Below are positions 8,741-16,848 of a stretch of DNA of 64,000 nucleotides, piece by piece (position 1 is the stretch's first letter; each line of letters begins with the position of its first letter). The notes under the pieces were generated by a model. The model was not told where the DNA came from. It saw only the letters and a program-made list of their open reading frames with translations, and did no database searches. The position numbers and the translations under genes were made by a program. This DNA comes from CALMEC01 sp964628685. GTDB lineage: Bacteria; Actinomycetota; Thermoleophilia; Miltoncostaeales; Miltoncostaeaceae. Where the stretch lies: contig CAZVNM010000002.1 in assembly GCA_964628685.1 (NCBI GenBank), forward strand, positions 1 to 64,000, written 5' to 3'.

Positions 8741-9913
8741 ATGGCACGCACTCCCCGCGCTCGGCGCACGTCGGCACTGTTCATCGCCCTCCTCGCGACG
8801 CTCGTCGCGTCGGCGTCGGCCCACGGTCAGACGGCACCGGGCCAACCGGGCCCACCGCCTCCGACGAACGGCGTCGGGCTGCCCGCACCGTCAGGCGACC
8901 CGATGTACGGCACACCGGAGGCGCAGGCCAAGATGCGCGTCGGCGCCTGGTACGTGCCGTGGGACCGTCGCGGTGGGCTCAGGACGATCACCGCCAACCT
9001 CGACGTCGTGGGTGCGGTGTCGCCGTTCTGGTTCGAGCTGGGGGAGCGGGGACGCATCCACGTGCACCGCACCACCGGTGACCCGGCGCTCATGCGCCTG
9101 GCGCGTCAGGGCCGCATCGTCGTGACGCCCACCATCAGCAACTCATACAGGCCGTCGCGCACCGCCTGGATCCTTCGGAACACCGCGCGTCGCAGGGCGC
9201 ACATCGCGCAGCTCGTGCGGCTGGTCGACCGGCCGGAGTACGCCGGTCTCGACGTGGACTACGAGAACGTGGCGCCGCGTGACCGGGCGCTCTTCACCCG
9301 GTTCGTCACCGACCTCTCCGCCGCCCTGCACGCGCGCGGCAAGATCCTGAGCGTCACCGTCATGCCCAAGACCCGCGACAACGTGCGCACCGGGCCGAGC
9401 GCGGCCATGGACTACGCGGCCATCGGGCGGGTTGCCGACCAGGTGCGCGTGATGGCGTACGACTACCACTGGCGGTGCGGCAAGCAGGGGCCGATCGGGC
9501 CGCTTCCGTGGGTGCGCTCCGTTGTGGCGTACTCGGCGAGCCGCATCGACCCGTCCAAGGTCGTATTGGGCGTCCCGTTCTACGCATACCGCTGGCCGGC
9601 GCGGGGCTGTGGTTCGGCCCGCACGTGGCGCCAGGTGGTGCGCGAGCGGCAGAACCGTCGGGCGGTCAACCGCTTCTCGAAGGTGTGGGGGACGGCCATG
9701 CTGCGGGTGGGTCGCTACACCACCTGGTACGAGGACGCGCGCTCCATCCGGGCCAAGGCCGCGATCGCACGCCAGTACAAGCTGGCCGGCGTGTACGCGT
9801 GGCGACTGGGTGAGGAGGACCCGGCCATCTGGCCCGCCCTCGTGCAGGTGTTCGGCGCGCCCGAGGTGGGTCCGGTGGCCCCGGCCACCCCGGCGTCCCT
9901 CCGGCTGCGGTAA
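8741..9913 (+). CDS. Secreted glycoside hydrolase family 18 (YaaH/SleL-like) protein
   Basis: A 390-residue protein with a signal peptide (RRTSALFIALLATLVASASAHG) followed by a Pro-rich linker and a TIM barrel. The GH18 catalytic strand reads YAGLDVDYENV at about 166-176, keeping the D-x-D-x-E triad with the catalytic Glu. VMAYDYHWRCGKQGPIGP and VVLGVPFYAYRW are the later barrel strands. Such enzymes cut beta-1,4 bonds of peptidoglycan, spore cortex or chitin outside the cell. TACGGT at 8727-8732 ends 8 nt before ATG 8741 and could serve as a -10 element for a nearly leaderless message. Confidence 0.88.
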   Translation: MARTPRARRTSALFIALLATLVASASAHGQTAPGQPGPPPPTNGVGLPAPSGDPMYGTPEAQAKMRVGAWYVPWDRRGGLRTITANLDVVGAVSPFWFELGERGRIHVHRTTGDPALMRLARQGRIVVTPTISNSYRPSRTAWILRNTARRRAHIAQLVRLVDRPEYAGLDVDYENVAPRDRALFTRFVTDLSAALHARGKILSVTVMPKTRDNVRTGPSAAMDYAAIGRVADQVRVMAYDYHWRCGKQGPIGPLPWVRSVVAYSASRIDPSKVVLGVPFYAYRWPARGCGSARTWRQVVRERQNRRAVNRFSKVWGTAMLRVGRYTTWYEDARSIRAKAAIARQYKLAGVYAWRLGEEDPAIWPALVQVFGAPEVGPVAPATPASLRLR

Positions 9914-9963
9914 CCCCGGACCCCGTTGGCGCGGTGCGGGGACGGCCCGCTACCGTGTTCCAC

Positions 9964-11025
9964 GTGAACGAGTTCGTCACAGCCGCCGGCGAGGTGCCGG
10001 CCCGCTCCACCGCGGATCGCTGGCAGCAGGTCGCGCTGCTTGGGCTCGCGACGGCCGTCGACGGCGACGAGCGGGCGCGCGTCGGCCTGGGCGCGGCGCT
10101 CTGTGCGCTGGACCACCCGATCGAGGCTGGCCGGGTGCTGGCGTCGGTCGCGCCGGAGGACCCGTGGGGGCGGTGGTGGTCGGTGATGGCGATCGGTCAG
10201 ACCGGCGATCTGGACGCGTTGGGTCCTGCGATCCACGCGGCCCGCGCCGCGGTGCGGCCGAAGGGCGCCGACGGACGCGACGTCGCCCGCATGCTGGCCG
10301 ACCTGGACGCCGAGCTCTCCGAGCTGGGCGGGGCGGGTGAGGGGACCGCCCGCTTCACGATCCTCGGCCACCGCGCACGGCCGGAGCGGCGTGCCCTGGT
10401 GGGTGGGCGCTCGTCGGCGGTCTTCCTGATCTCGCCGAGTTGGGAGTCGCTCGAGGTCGTCCGCCTGTGCCCCAGCGAGGGGCGCGCCGGTCGCAACGCC
10501 GCGCACGTCACCTGGGCGGAGGTGCTCGAGTGCGTGCGTCGCGGTGAGCCGGGCGCCGGACGGGACGTCCCGGACGACCGGCCGGCGGTCGCCGATCCGC
10601 GCCCGATGCTCGACGCCCTGCACGATGATCCGGCGACCCGCGACGGTCAGCTTCTGAAGCTGGCCGAGGAGGTCCGCGCGGAGCGTGCCCGGCTCACCGC
10701 CGAGCGCGCACGTCTGGCGGAGGAATGGTCCACCGTCGACGCCGAGAAACTGCGGGCACGCCGCGCGAAGGAACGCGCCGAGGCGACGCGCGCGCCCCGG
10801 GAGGTCGCGGTGCCGGCCACCGCGGATGACGCGGCGGCGCTCCTCGGCGTGCGAAGCGGCGCCAGTGCGTCCACGGTCCAGCGGCGCTGGCGCGAGCTCG
10901 TGGCCTCGTGTCATCCCGACCGGGTGGAGGGGCTCCATCCGCTGATCGTCCAGCGCGCCCGGGACCTCGCCGTGGCGCTCAACGCGGCCAGGGAACTCCT
11001 GGGCGCCGGTCGTCCCAGGAGGTAG
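9964..11025 (+). CDS. J-domain protein with N-terminal helical repeats and coiled coil
   Basis: A 353-residue protein if started at GTG 9964; in-frame GTGs at 9934 and 9955 are alternatives. The N-terminal third is helical (ALLGLATAVDGDERARVGLG, CALDHPIEAGRVLASV) and TPR-like in pattern. A beta-rich middle part follows (FTILGHRARPERRALVGGRS), then a charged coiled coil at about 225-275 (LAEEVRAERARLTAERARLA). The last 60 residues are a J domain with the diagnostic HPD in VASCHPDRVEGLHPL. The J domain would stimulate an Hsp70 ATPase. The J domain at the C-terminus and the unknown N-terminal part are unlike DnaJ. It precedes a P-loop kinase gene by 3 nt. TACCGT at 9951-9956 may be the -10 element. 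Confidence 0.75.
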   Translation: MNEFVTAAGEVPARSTADRWQQVALLGLATAVDGDERARVGLGAALCALDHPIEAGRVLASVAPEDPWGRWWSVMAIGQTGDLDALGPAIHAARAAVRPKGADGRDVARMLADLDAELSELGGAGEGTARFTILGHRARPERRALVGGRSSAVFLISPSWESLEVVRLCPSEGRAGRNAAHVTWAEVLECVRRGEPGAGRDVPDDRPAVADPRPMLDALHDDPATRDGQLLKLAEEVRAERARLTAERARLAEEWSTVDAEKLRARRAKERAEATRAPREVAVPATADDAAALLGVRSGASASTVQRRWRELVASCHPDRVEGLHPLIVQRARDLAVALNAARELLGAGRPRR

Positions 11026-11028
11026 CGC

Positions 11029-11529
11029 ATGGCGCTCGTGGTGCTCATCGGTCCCGCCGGGGCGGGCAAGACGACCATCGGCCGGTCCGTGATGGACGAC
11101 GAGCCCGATGTCCAGGTTGCCCACCTCGACCTGATCGGTGTGCCGTCACCCGACGAGATGGAGCGCGACCACGGTGGGCTCGAGGGGTGGCGGCGCTGGG
11201 CGGTCGCCGAGTGGATGCGCCGGCTGCTGCCGGTCGTCCAGCGTGGCGAGCCGGCCGTCCTGGAGGGCGAGGCCACGTTCGACGACGTGGAGGAGGCCGC
11301 CGCCGCCGTGGGGGTCGCATGCACCGTCGTGCTGGTGGACTGCGATGACGACGTCCGTGACGTGCGCCTGGAGGAGGACGGTCGTGCCGAGCTCGCCTCC
11401 GCCGAGGAACGTGGCCGGGCGCAGACGCTGCGCGATGACGCCGCCGGCCGCGGTGCGCGCGTGATCGACACGAGCATGCGCGGGGTCGCCTCGTGCATGG
11501 ACGAGGTCATCCGCCTGGTGCGCCGCTGA
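11029..11529 (+). CDS. P-loop kinase-like ATPase (AAA/shikimate-kinase superfamily)
   Basis: A 166-residue protein opening VVLIGPAGAGKTTIGRSV, a clear Walker A loop at about 9-16. A Walker-B-like VVLVDCDDD at about 99-107 and a short lid region with basic and acidic patches follow. The size and topology resemble small nucleotide or metabolite kinases and the kinase of zeta-type toxins, but no antitoxin gene is seen. AGGAGG overlaps the end of the upstream J-domain gene, so the two are co-translated. The substrate is unknown. Confidence 0.7.
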   Translation: MALVVLIGPAGAGKTTIGRSVMDDEPDVQVAHLDLIGVPSPDEMERDHGGLEGWRRWAVAEWMRRLLPVVQRGEPAVLEGEATFDDVEEAAAAVGVACTVVLVDCDDDVRDVRLEEDGRAELASAEERGRAQTLRDDAAGRGARVIDTSMRGVASCMDEVIRLVRR

Positions 11530-11629
11530 CCGCGACGGCCGGGGTGGCGGCGAGCGGCACCGCGTCACGAACCGCACCCGACTCCTGAACGCTCGTCTCC
11601 CCGTCCCGCACGGCCGGCGCCCGGTTCCG

Positions 11630-12016
11630 TGTCGCACCCGTGTCGAGTGGACGGTCGTCGACGTTCAATTGAGCGGCGAACGGTTCAATTGGACGATCGG
11701 GTTCCGTTGGATCGTCCGTGGGATCCCGTCGCCGCGGGCCGGCGGGGATCGTCATGGGATCCGTGCGGCTTCGTGTCGCACCCGTGTCGAGTGAGCGGTC
11801 GTCGACGTTCAAATGGACGGTGGGCGCGGTTCAATCGGACGATCGGGCTGCCTTGGATGGTCCGCGAGATTCCGATGTCGCGTGGCCGCGGACCTGGCGG
11901 GAATCGTCACGGATCCGTACGGCTGCGTGTCGCGATCGCGTCGAGTCGAACGGCCGTCGGCGCTCAATTGGACGGTTGCGCGGTTCAATTGAGCGGTGGG
12001 CGGGGTTCAAGTGAAC
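11630..12016. repeat. Imperfect 144-154 bp tandem repeat with paired GTTCAATTGGAC palindromes
   Basis: Three imperfect copies begin at 11631, 11775 and 11929 with GTCGCACCCGTGTCGAGT or close variants; the third is cut short. Inside each copy the 14-mer consensus GTTCAATTGGACGG occurs two or three times, at 11663, 11683, 11807, 11829, 11962, 11983 and 12005, always 20-22 bp apart within a unit. The core GTYCAATTGRAC is a 12-bp palindrome and stands out as AT-rich in this genome. The stretch 11530-12194 lies between convergent genes and has no convincing coding region. Single copies of the motif recur at 22231 and 32494. Confidence 0.8.
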
Positions 12017-12093
12017 GGATCGACCCTTTGGCGACCGGATGTACGATCCCCGGAGGCGTCACCGGGCGCGTCGCGTCGGACGCGCGCCGAGCG

Positions 12094-12144
12094 GGTGCGC
12101 CCGGCGACCGGGTGCGCCCGGCGACCGGGTGCGCCCGGCGACCG
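12094..12144. repeat. Three exact 17-bp tandem repeats
   Basis: GGTGCGCCCGGCGACCG is repeated exactly at 12094-12110, 12111-12127 and 12128-12144, just past the end of the palindrome array and 50 bp from the end of the convergent glycosyltransferase gene. 17 bp is not a multiple of three and no reading frame crosses it, so it is probably a non-coding minisatellite. Confidence 0.85.
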
Positions 12145-12194
12145 GGTGGCCGGTCGGGGCTCCCGCCGTCGCGCCGGTTGCGCGTCGCCCGCGG

Positions 12195-13409
12195 TCAGGA
12201 CGCGGCTGGTGCCGATGCGCGGTCGGCCCGCCCCGCGGCATGCGGGTAGCGCCGTCCGCGCCAGACCGGACCGCGGCCGGTGATGCGGTCGATCGCGCCG
12301 CGCGCGGCCACCGTCGCCATGAAGAGCGTGCCCAGGGGCATGGTGAGTGCGTACCGACCGGGGGTCGGGGCGATTCCCCCCGCAAGTCGCTGCGCCCAGA
12401 CCTGCGCGGCGAGCCCGGCGACGCCCAGCACACCGATGGTGCGGTCCCGATGGACGATCCCGTGGGCGGCTGCGGCCGCCGGCGCGAGCGCCAACGCGCC
12501 CAGGAGCACCGACGGCGCCAGGCCACGGGTGATCCCCCGCGGGGAGGCGAAGGCCGCGTTCTTGCGCCATCCCGCCCACATCGCCCGCGTGCCGCGGTAC
12601 ATCCGCAGGTGGATGAGGTCGGTGCCGTCGGCGGGCACCAGCAGGCCGCCCCTGCGCTTCACCTCCCGCGCCAGGGCCAGATCGTCCACCACGTGGTGCC
12701 CGATCCCCTCGTGGCCCCCGATCGCGTCGTACACGTCCCGGCGGACCAGCAGATACGCGCCGGCGCCCATCGTCACCGACGAGCGCTGTGAGCGGGCGAG
12801 CGGTCCCGGCGCCATGACGGCGCTGATGATGAAGGCGGCCGCCGGAAGCACCACCCGCTCCGCGACGGTGTCCATGTCGATACGGGGCGCCAGGGTCAGC
12901 CCCCCGCGGTCCAGTCGCGTCGCGAGCGCGATGCACCGGGCGAGGGCCTCGGGGGCGTGGACCACGTCGGCGTCGGTGAAGAGCAGCCAGTCGCCGAACG
13001 CCTCCGCCGCGCCCTGGTGGCACGCCCAGCTCTTGCCGACCCACCCGTCGGGCAGCGGTGCCCCGTCGATGACGCGCAGCCGGGTGTCGCCGCCCCCGGC
13101 ACTGCGGGCGATGTCGCCGGTGCCGTCGTCCGACCCGTCGTCGACGACGATGACCTCGAGGCGGGCGTACGTCTGGGACAGGTGGCTGCGCACGGCGTCG
13201 GCTATGTCGGTCGCCTCGTTGCGCGCCGGCATGACGATCGAGACGAGCGGACCGTCGTCGAGGGGCGGCTCCTCGGCCGGTCGCGGCACGAACGGCCGGT
13301 CCAGTCGGGCGCCGGTGGCGGCGACGGTCCATGCCGCGGCGGCGAACCCGGCGAACCCGATCCCGGCCCTGCGGGCGAGATCCATCGTCGTCTGGCGGGA
13401 TGGCTTCAC
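12195..13409 (-). CDS. Membrane glycosyltransferase family 2 (HpnB/CrtQ-like)
   Basis: A 404-residue protein with an N-terminal membrane-associated helix (residues 12-32), a GT-A domain beginning LVSIVMPARNEATDIADAV, and the DxD nucleotide-sugar motif in LLFTDADVVHAPEAL. PLPDGWVGKSWACHQGA is characteristic of the hopanoid/carotenoid glycosyltransferase branch. QRSSVTMGAGAYLLVRR and VVDDLALAREVKRRG carry later acceptor-side residues. The C-terminal third has three or four hydrophobic helices. It likely transfers a sugar to a membrane lipid. ATG 13409 and ATG 13385 are both possible starts. Confidence 0.85.
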   Translation of the reverse strand: MKPSRQTTMDLARRAGIGFAGFAAAAWTVAATGARLDRPFVPRPAEEPPLDDGPLVSIVMPARNEATDIADAVRSHLSQTYARLEVIVVDDGSDDGTGDIARSAGGGDTRLRVIDGAPLPDGWVGKSWACHQGAAEAFGDWLLFTDADVVHAPEALARCIALATRLDRGGLTLAPRIDMDTVAERVVLPAAAFIISAVMAPGPLARSQRSSVTMGAGAYLLVRRDVYDAIGGHEGIGHHVVDDLALAREVKRRGGLLVPADGTDLIHLRMYRGTRAMWAGWRKNAAFASPRGITRGLAPSVLLGALALAPAAAAAHGIVHRDRTIGVLGVAGLAAQVWAQRLAGGIAPTPGRYALTMPLGTLFMATVAARGAIDRITGRGPVWRGRRYPHAAGRADRASAPAAS

Positions 13410-13546
13410 GGCGCGCTCACGCTAGCCGATCCCATTCGGAGCCCGGCCGTGGCCGGCCAATGCCGGTGCCGGCCGAGCCCCGTCGACCGCACATCTCGCT
13501 GGGTCGACGCGCGATCACCGCCCGTGATCACCGCGCGCGCCCGACG

Positions 13547-13795
13547 CTATTCCCAGTCCGGTTCGACCGACAGCGACACGTAGGCCCGCCACTCCCGCAG
13601 GATCAGCTTGGCGTCGCGCCTGGACACCTCGGGGCAGCGCTCCTTGATGACCGACAGGGCGAGACGATCACCCTTCGCAGGCGGCGGATCCTGCAGTTCC
13701 CTGACGACCGCCCACACGTCGTCCTCCCACAGCTTCGGCCGCTCCGCCAGGATGTAGTCGACCGCCTCGCCGAGGTCGGGGCCCTCCTCGTTCAC
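13547..13795 (-). CDS. Small soluble protein coupled to the acyl-CoA ligase
   Basis: 82 residues from GTG 13795, whose GTGA overlaps the stop of the ligase gene, so it is probably translated by the same ribosomes. The sequence has no cysteines and one compact helical domain: DLGEAVDYILAERPKLWEDD, a middle section with KGDRLALSVIKERCPEV in which one Cys occurs, then RRDAKLILREWRAY. I do not recognise the family. The helix arrangement could be a small winged-helix-like fold, but that is a guess. Confidence 0.65.
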   Translation of the reverse strand: MNEEGPDLGEAVDYILAERPKLWEDDVWAVVRELQDPPPAKGDRLALSVIKERCPEVSRRDAKLILREWRAYVSLSVEPDWE

Positions 13796-15417
13796 CGGTG
13801 ATCCACCAGACGATCGAAGGTGCCCTCGGGCATGCCCTCCTCGCGCAGCTCCACCTTGCGCACGCGCGCCGTGGGGGTCTTGGGGAGCTCGTCCATCACA
13901 CGGATGTACCTGGGGACGGCGAAGTACGGCATGCGCTGCTCGCAGTGGCGCACGACGTCGGCGCAGTCGACCATCTCCACGCCGTCGCGCGGCACCACGC
14001 ACACCAGGATCTCGTCCTCGGCACCCGCTCCGTCCGTGCTCTGCACGCCGATGGCGGCGGCCTCGAGGATCTGTGGGTGGCCGGAGACGACGCTCTCGAC
14101 CTCCACCGACGAGACGTTCTCGCCGCGCCGGCGGATGTAGTCCTTCACGCGGTCCAGGAAGTAGACGTAGCCGTCGGCGTCCATCTTCCCCAGGTCCCCG
14201 GTGTGGAGCTTGAGGTTGCGGAAGTCCTCGGCGGTCTTCTCGGGCATGCCGGCGTAGGTGCGCATGACGATGTTGGGGATCCGCATGTCCACCACGATCT
14301 CGCCCGGTGTGTCGGGCGGAAGCGGCCAGTCGGTGCCGGGTTCGACGATCGACACCTCGAAGCCGGGGGAGGCAAGACCACACGAGCCGACGCGCATCGG
14401 CCGGCCCGGCGGGTGATAGGTGACCATGCCGGTCTCCGTGAGGCCGTACCCTTCCGTGAACCGCACGCCGAAGCGCTCCTCGAACCCCTCGATGATGTCC
14501 TTGGGCGCGGGCATCGCCATGATGCGGCTCACCGTGTGCGCCCGGTCCCGGTCGCTGGGCGGCGTGTTCCAGATGAAGTAGTTGATCGCGCTGACGGTGT
14601 TGAAGATCGTGGCCTCGGCGTCGATCACCTGGGTCCAGAACTGGCTGGACGAATAGCGCTCGACGAACGCGATGCGGGCACCGGCGATCATGGCGGGGTA
14701 GGCGGCCAGCACCTGCGCGTTGGAGTGGAAGAGCGGCAGGCACGAGAAGAACGTGTCGTCCGCCGTGACCTCGCAGACGTTGTTGTAGGTGCGTCCGGAG
14801 AAGTAGTCGGACGCGTGCTGCTTGATCGCGCCCTTGCTGCGGCCCGTGGTTCCCGACGTGAACATCACGCGGGCGTCGTCGGTCCAGGCCACCTCGACGC
14901 CCGGATCGGCGTCGGAACCCTCGAACAGCACCGAAAGCGGCTCCCAGTGGACCGCCGGGTCGACCCCGTTGCGGTGCCCCGACTCCCAGACGAACAGGTG
15001 CTCCAGGTCCGGCAGGTCCCCCCTGATGAAGTCCAGGCGCTCCAGGTACTCGTCGCTGATCACGAGGTACCGGGACCGCGGCAGGTTGATGACCCAGCTG
15101 AGGAAGTCGCCCAGGTACGCGGTGTTGATGGGGCTCTGCACACCGCCGGCGCGCAGGATGCCGAACCAGACCGGCAGCGACTCCTCGCAGTTGGGCATGA
15201 GCATCGAGACGCACTCACCCTTCTGCAGGCCGCGCGCGATGAGGGCGTTGGCGACGCGGTTGGCCTGGGCGTCCATCCAGCCGTACGAGCGCCACGGCCC
15301 CTGTGCGAATCGGAAGTAATCGCGATCCGGATGCTCCTCGGCCCGCTCACGGAGGATGCGCGGAAGCACCCATCGGGTCGGGTCCTCGCGGCGGTACCAG
15401 TCACTCCATTCGCTCAT
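13792..15417 (-). CDS. Acyl-CoA synthetase / ATP-dependent CoA ligase (CaiC-like)
   Basis: A 541-residue ANL-superfamily enzyme that would adenylate a carboxylic acid and join it to CoA. Landmarks are the P-loop-like VMFTSGTTGRSKGAIK (about 175-190), the adenylate-binding YGLTETGMVTYHPPG, the hinge region HTGDLGKMDADGYVYFLDR, RRGENVSSVEVE, and the C-terminal catalytic lysine region PKTPTARVRKVEL. The closest named pattern is carnitine-CoA ligase CaiC and related medium-chain ligases, but the substrate is not readable. ATG 15417 matches the family N-terminus (MSEWSDWYRREDPTRWVLP). Confidence 0.88.
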   Translation of the reverse strand: MSEWSDWYRREDPTRWVLPRILRERAEEHPDRDYFRFAQGPWRSYGWMDAQANRVANALIARGLQKGECVSMLMPNCEESLPVWFGILRAGGVQSPINTAYLGDFLSWVINLPRSRYLVISDEYLERLDFIRGDLPDLEHLFVWESGHRNGVDPAVHWEPLSVLFEGSDADPGVEVAWTDDARVMFTSGTTGRSKGAIKQHASDYFSGRTYNNVCEVTADDTFFSCLPLFHSNAQVLAAYPAMIAGARIAFVERYSSSQFWTQVIDAEATIFNTVSAINYFIWNTPPSDRDRAHTVSRIMAMPAPKDIIEGFEERFGVRFTEGYGLTETGMVTYHPPGRPMRVGSCGLASPGFEVSIVEPGTDWPLPPDTPGEIVVDMRIPNIVMRTYAGMPEKTAEDFRNLKLHTGDLGKMDADGYVYFLDRVKDYIRRRGENVSSVEVESVVSGHPQILEAAAIGVQSTDGAGAEDEILVCVVPRDGVEMVDCADVVRHCEQRMPYFAVPRYIRVMDELPKTPTARVRKVELREEGMPEGTFDRLVDHR

Positions 15418-15535
15418 GGTTCGCAACCTATCCCACAAGGCGCGCGGCGACACCGGGTCGATCCGCACCGTTTGCCGTCCGTCCGGGACGGGAAGCTTCT
15501 GATGTGTCGCTCGTCCCGATGTGCCCAGGAGGTCG

Positions 15536-16072
15536 ATGGTGCTGAAGCTCATGATTCCGCTGCGGTTCCTCCTGCGCCTGCTGTGGCGCAACCGCTCGCG
15601 GCTGGAGGCACGGGGCGTTGACCTGGAGGGTGAGCTCGCCACGACGGTGCGCTCGGTCCTGGTGCAGCGTGGGCTTGGACGACGGGCCCTGGGCGGATAC
15701 CGCTTGGCCATGAACGGCCTGAAGTACGGGGCCTACGCGCTGATCGTGCTGGCGGTCGTCATCGCGATCCTCCTGTGGAAGGTGACGCCCATCCTGTCGG
15801 TGCTCGCCCTCGCTCCGCTGGTGCTGGCACTGGCGTTCCTGTGGTGGCGTGCCACTTGGGGCGCGCCGCTCGAGTGGATGGACCAGAACGCCAGCAAGGA
15901 GGTGATCGGCGTTCGCGATATCCCCGGGCGCTTGCGCTCGCTGGCGTCGCGCGTGCGGCGGGAACCCGAGGTGCCCGACAAGATCGCCGACCAGTTGGAG
16001 AAGGTCGCAACCCGCACCGAGGAGGACGTCGTGAAGCGCGGTGAGGAACCCGACGGGACGCCGGTCACGTAG
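15536..16072 (+). CDS. Two-helix membrane protein of unknown function
   Basis: 178 residues from ATG 15536, chosen because AGGAGG ends 3 nt before it; an in-frame ATG at 15521 has no such site. The N-terminus is short, basic and amphipathic (LRFLLRLLWRNRSRLEARG). Two adjacent membrane helices follow at about 66-84 (YALIVLAVVIAILLW) and 86-105 (LSVLALAPLVLALAFLWW). The C-terminal cytosolic part is charged, with a short coiled coil (DKIADQLEKVATRTEED). No known family is recognised. It is divergent from the acyl-CoA ligase and convergent with the isomerase gene. Confidence 0.7.
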   Translation: MVLKLMIPLRFLLRLLWRNRSRLEARGVDLEGELATTVRSVLVQRGLGRRALGGYRLAMNGLKYGAYALIVLAVVIAILLWKVTPILSVLALAPLVLALAFLWWRATWGAPLEWMDQNASKEVIGVRDIPGRLRSLASRVRREPEVPDKIADQLEKVATRTEEDVVKRGEEPDGTPVT

Positions 16073-16077
16073 CGACG

Positions 16078-16848
16078 TCAGCCGAGCAGGCCGCTGACGG
16101 CCGGCAGCGTGGGGCCCCGCGGGTCGAACTCGAGCCCGACCGCCCCGTCGTAGCCGGCGTCGTCGAGCGCGGTCAGAAACGCCCGGAGGGAGATCTCGCC
16201 GGTGCCCGGCGCCCCACGGCCAGGGCTGTCGGCGTACTGCGCGTGGCCGATGCGGGGGCCGTGCCGGCGGGTGGCGTCGATCGGGTCGCCACCTCCGCGC
16301 GCCACGTGGTAGGCGTCGAGGAGCATCCGGACGTTGGGGTGGTCCACCTCGTCCAGGAGCGCCGCCACCTCGTCGGGTGTGGGGGTGAGGTAGTCCGGGA
16401 CGTCCACGGCGTTGATCGGCTCGATGACGATCACCGCTCCTTGCTCGGCGGCAAGTCCGCCGAGGCGGCGGTAGACGCCGGCGGCGTGCGTCAGTTGGTC
16501 GTCCAGGTCGCGTCCCGGCGCGCGCAGGCCCGGCAGCACGTTCACGCGGTCGGCGCCCACGCGCGCGGCCAGGTCCAGGGCGGCGCCGACGGCGGCCAGC
16601 GTGTCGTCGTCGCGCTCGGGCAGGTTGCAGAAGCCGCGCTCACCGGCGGCGATGTCGCCGCCGTCCGCGTTGAGGCAACTCACCCGCACACCGGCGGTGG
16701 CGACGGCGCCGACCCATGCGTCCAGGTCGGCCGCCGGCGGCCACCACGACTCCACGTGCGTGAACCCGGCCGCGGCCGCGGCGGCCGGCCGATCCAGTTC
16801 GTCCATCTCGGTGAAGAGCATGGAGAGGTGTGCGGAAAGATGGATCAA
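16078..16848 (-). CDS. hyi: Hydroxypyruvate isomerase-like TIM barrel protein
   Basis: A 256-residue AP-endonuclease-2-type TIM barrel. Metal-binding positions of the Hyi/sugar-isomerase family appear as IVIEPINAVDVPDY (Glu), RMLLDAYHVARGGGD (Asp and His), GHAQYADSPGRGAPG (His region) and VGLEFDPRG (Glu). It begins with TTG 16848, whose TTGA overlaps the stop of the upstream dehydrogenase gene. This coupling suggests both work on a small hydroxy acid, though the substrate is not certain. Confidence 0.75.
   Translation of the reverse strand: MIHLSAHLSMLFTEMDELDRPAAAAAAGFTHVESWWPPAADLDAWVGAVATAGVRVSCLNADGGDIAAGERGFCNLPERDDDTLAAVGAALDLAARVGADRVNVLPGLRAPGRDLDDQLTHAAGVYRRLGGLAAEQGAVIVIEPINAVDVPDYLTPTPDEVAALLDEVDHPNVRMLLDAYHVARGGGDPIDATRRHGPRIGHAQYADSPGRGAPGTGEISLRAFLTALDDAGYDGAVGLEFDPRGPTLPAVSGLLG

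Noticed and set aside
11029..11529. Zeta-type toxin of a toxin-antitoxin pair
   Set aside because: The P-loop fits, but there is no epsilon-like antitoxin gene, and the partner is a J-domain protein.
12094..12144. CRISPR array
   Set aside because: The 17-bp units are directly adjacent with no spacers, and no cas genes are in the window.
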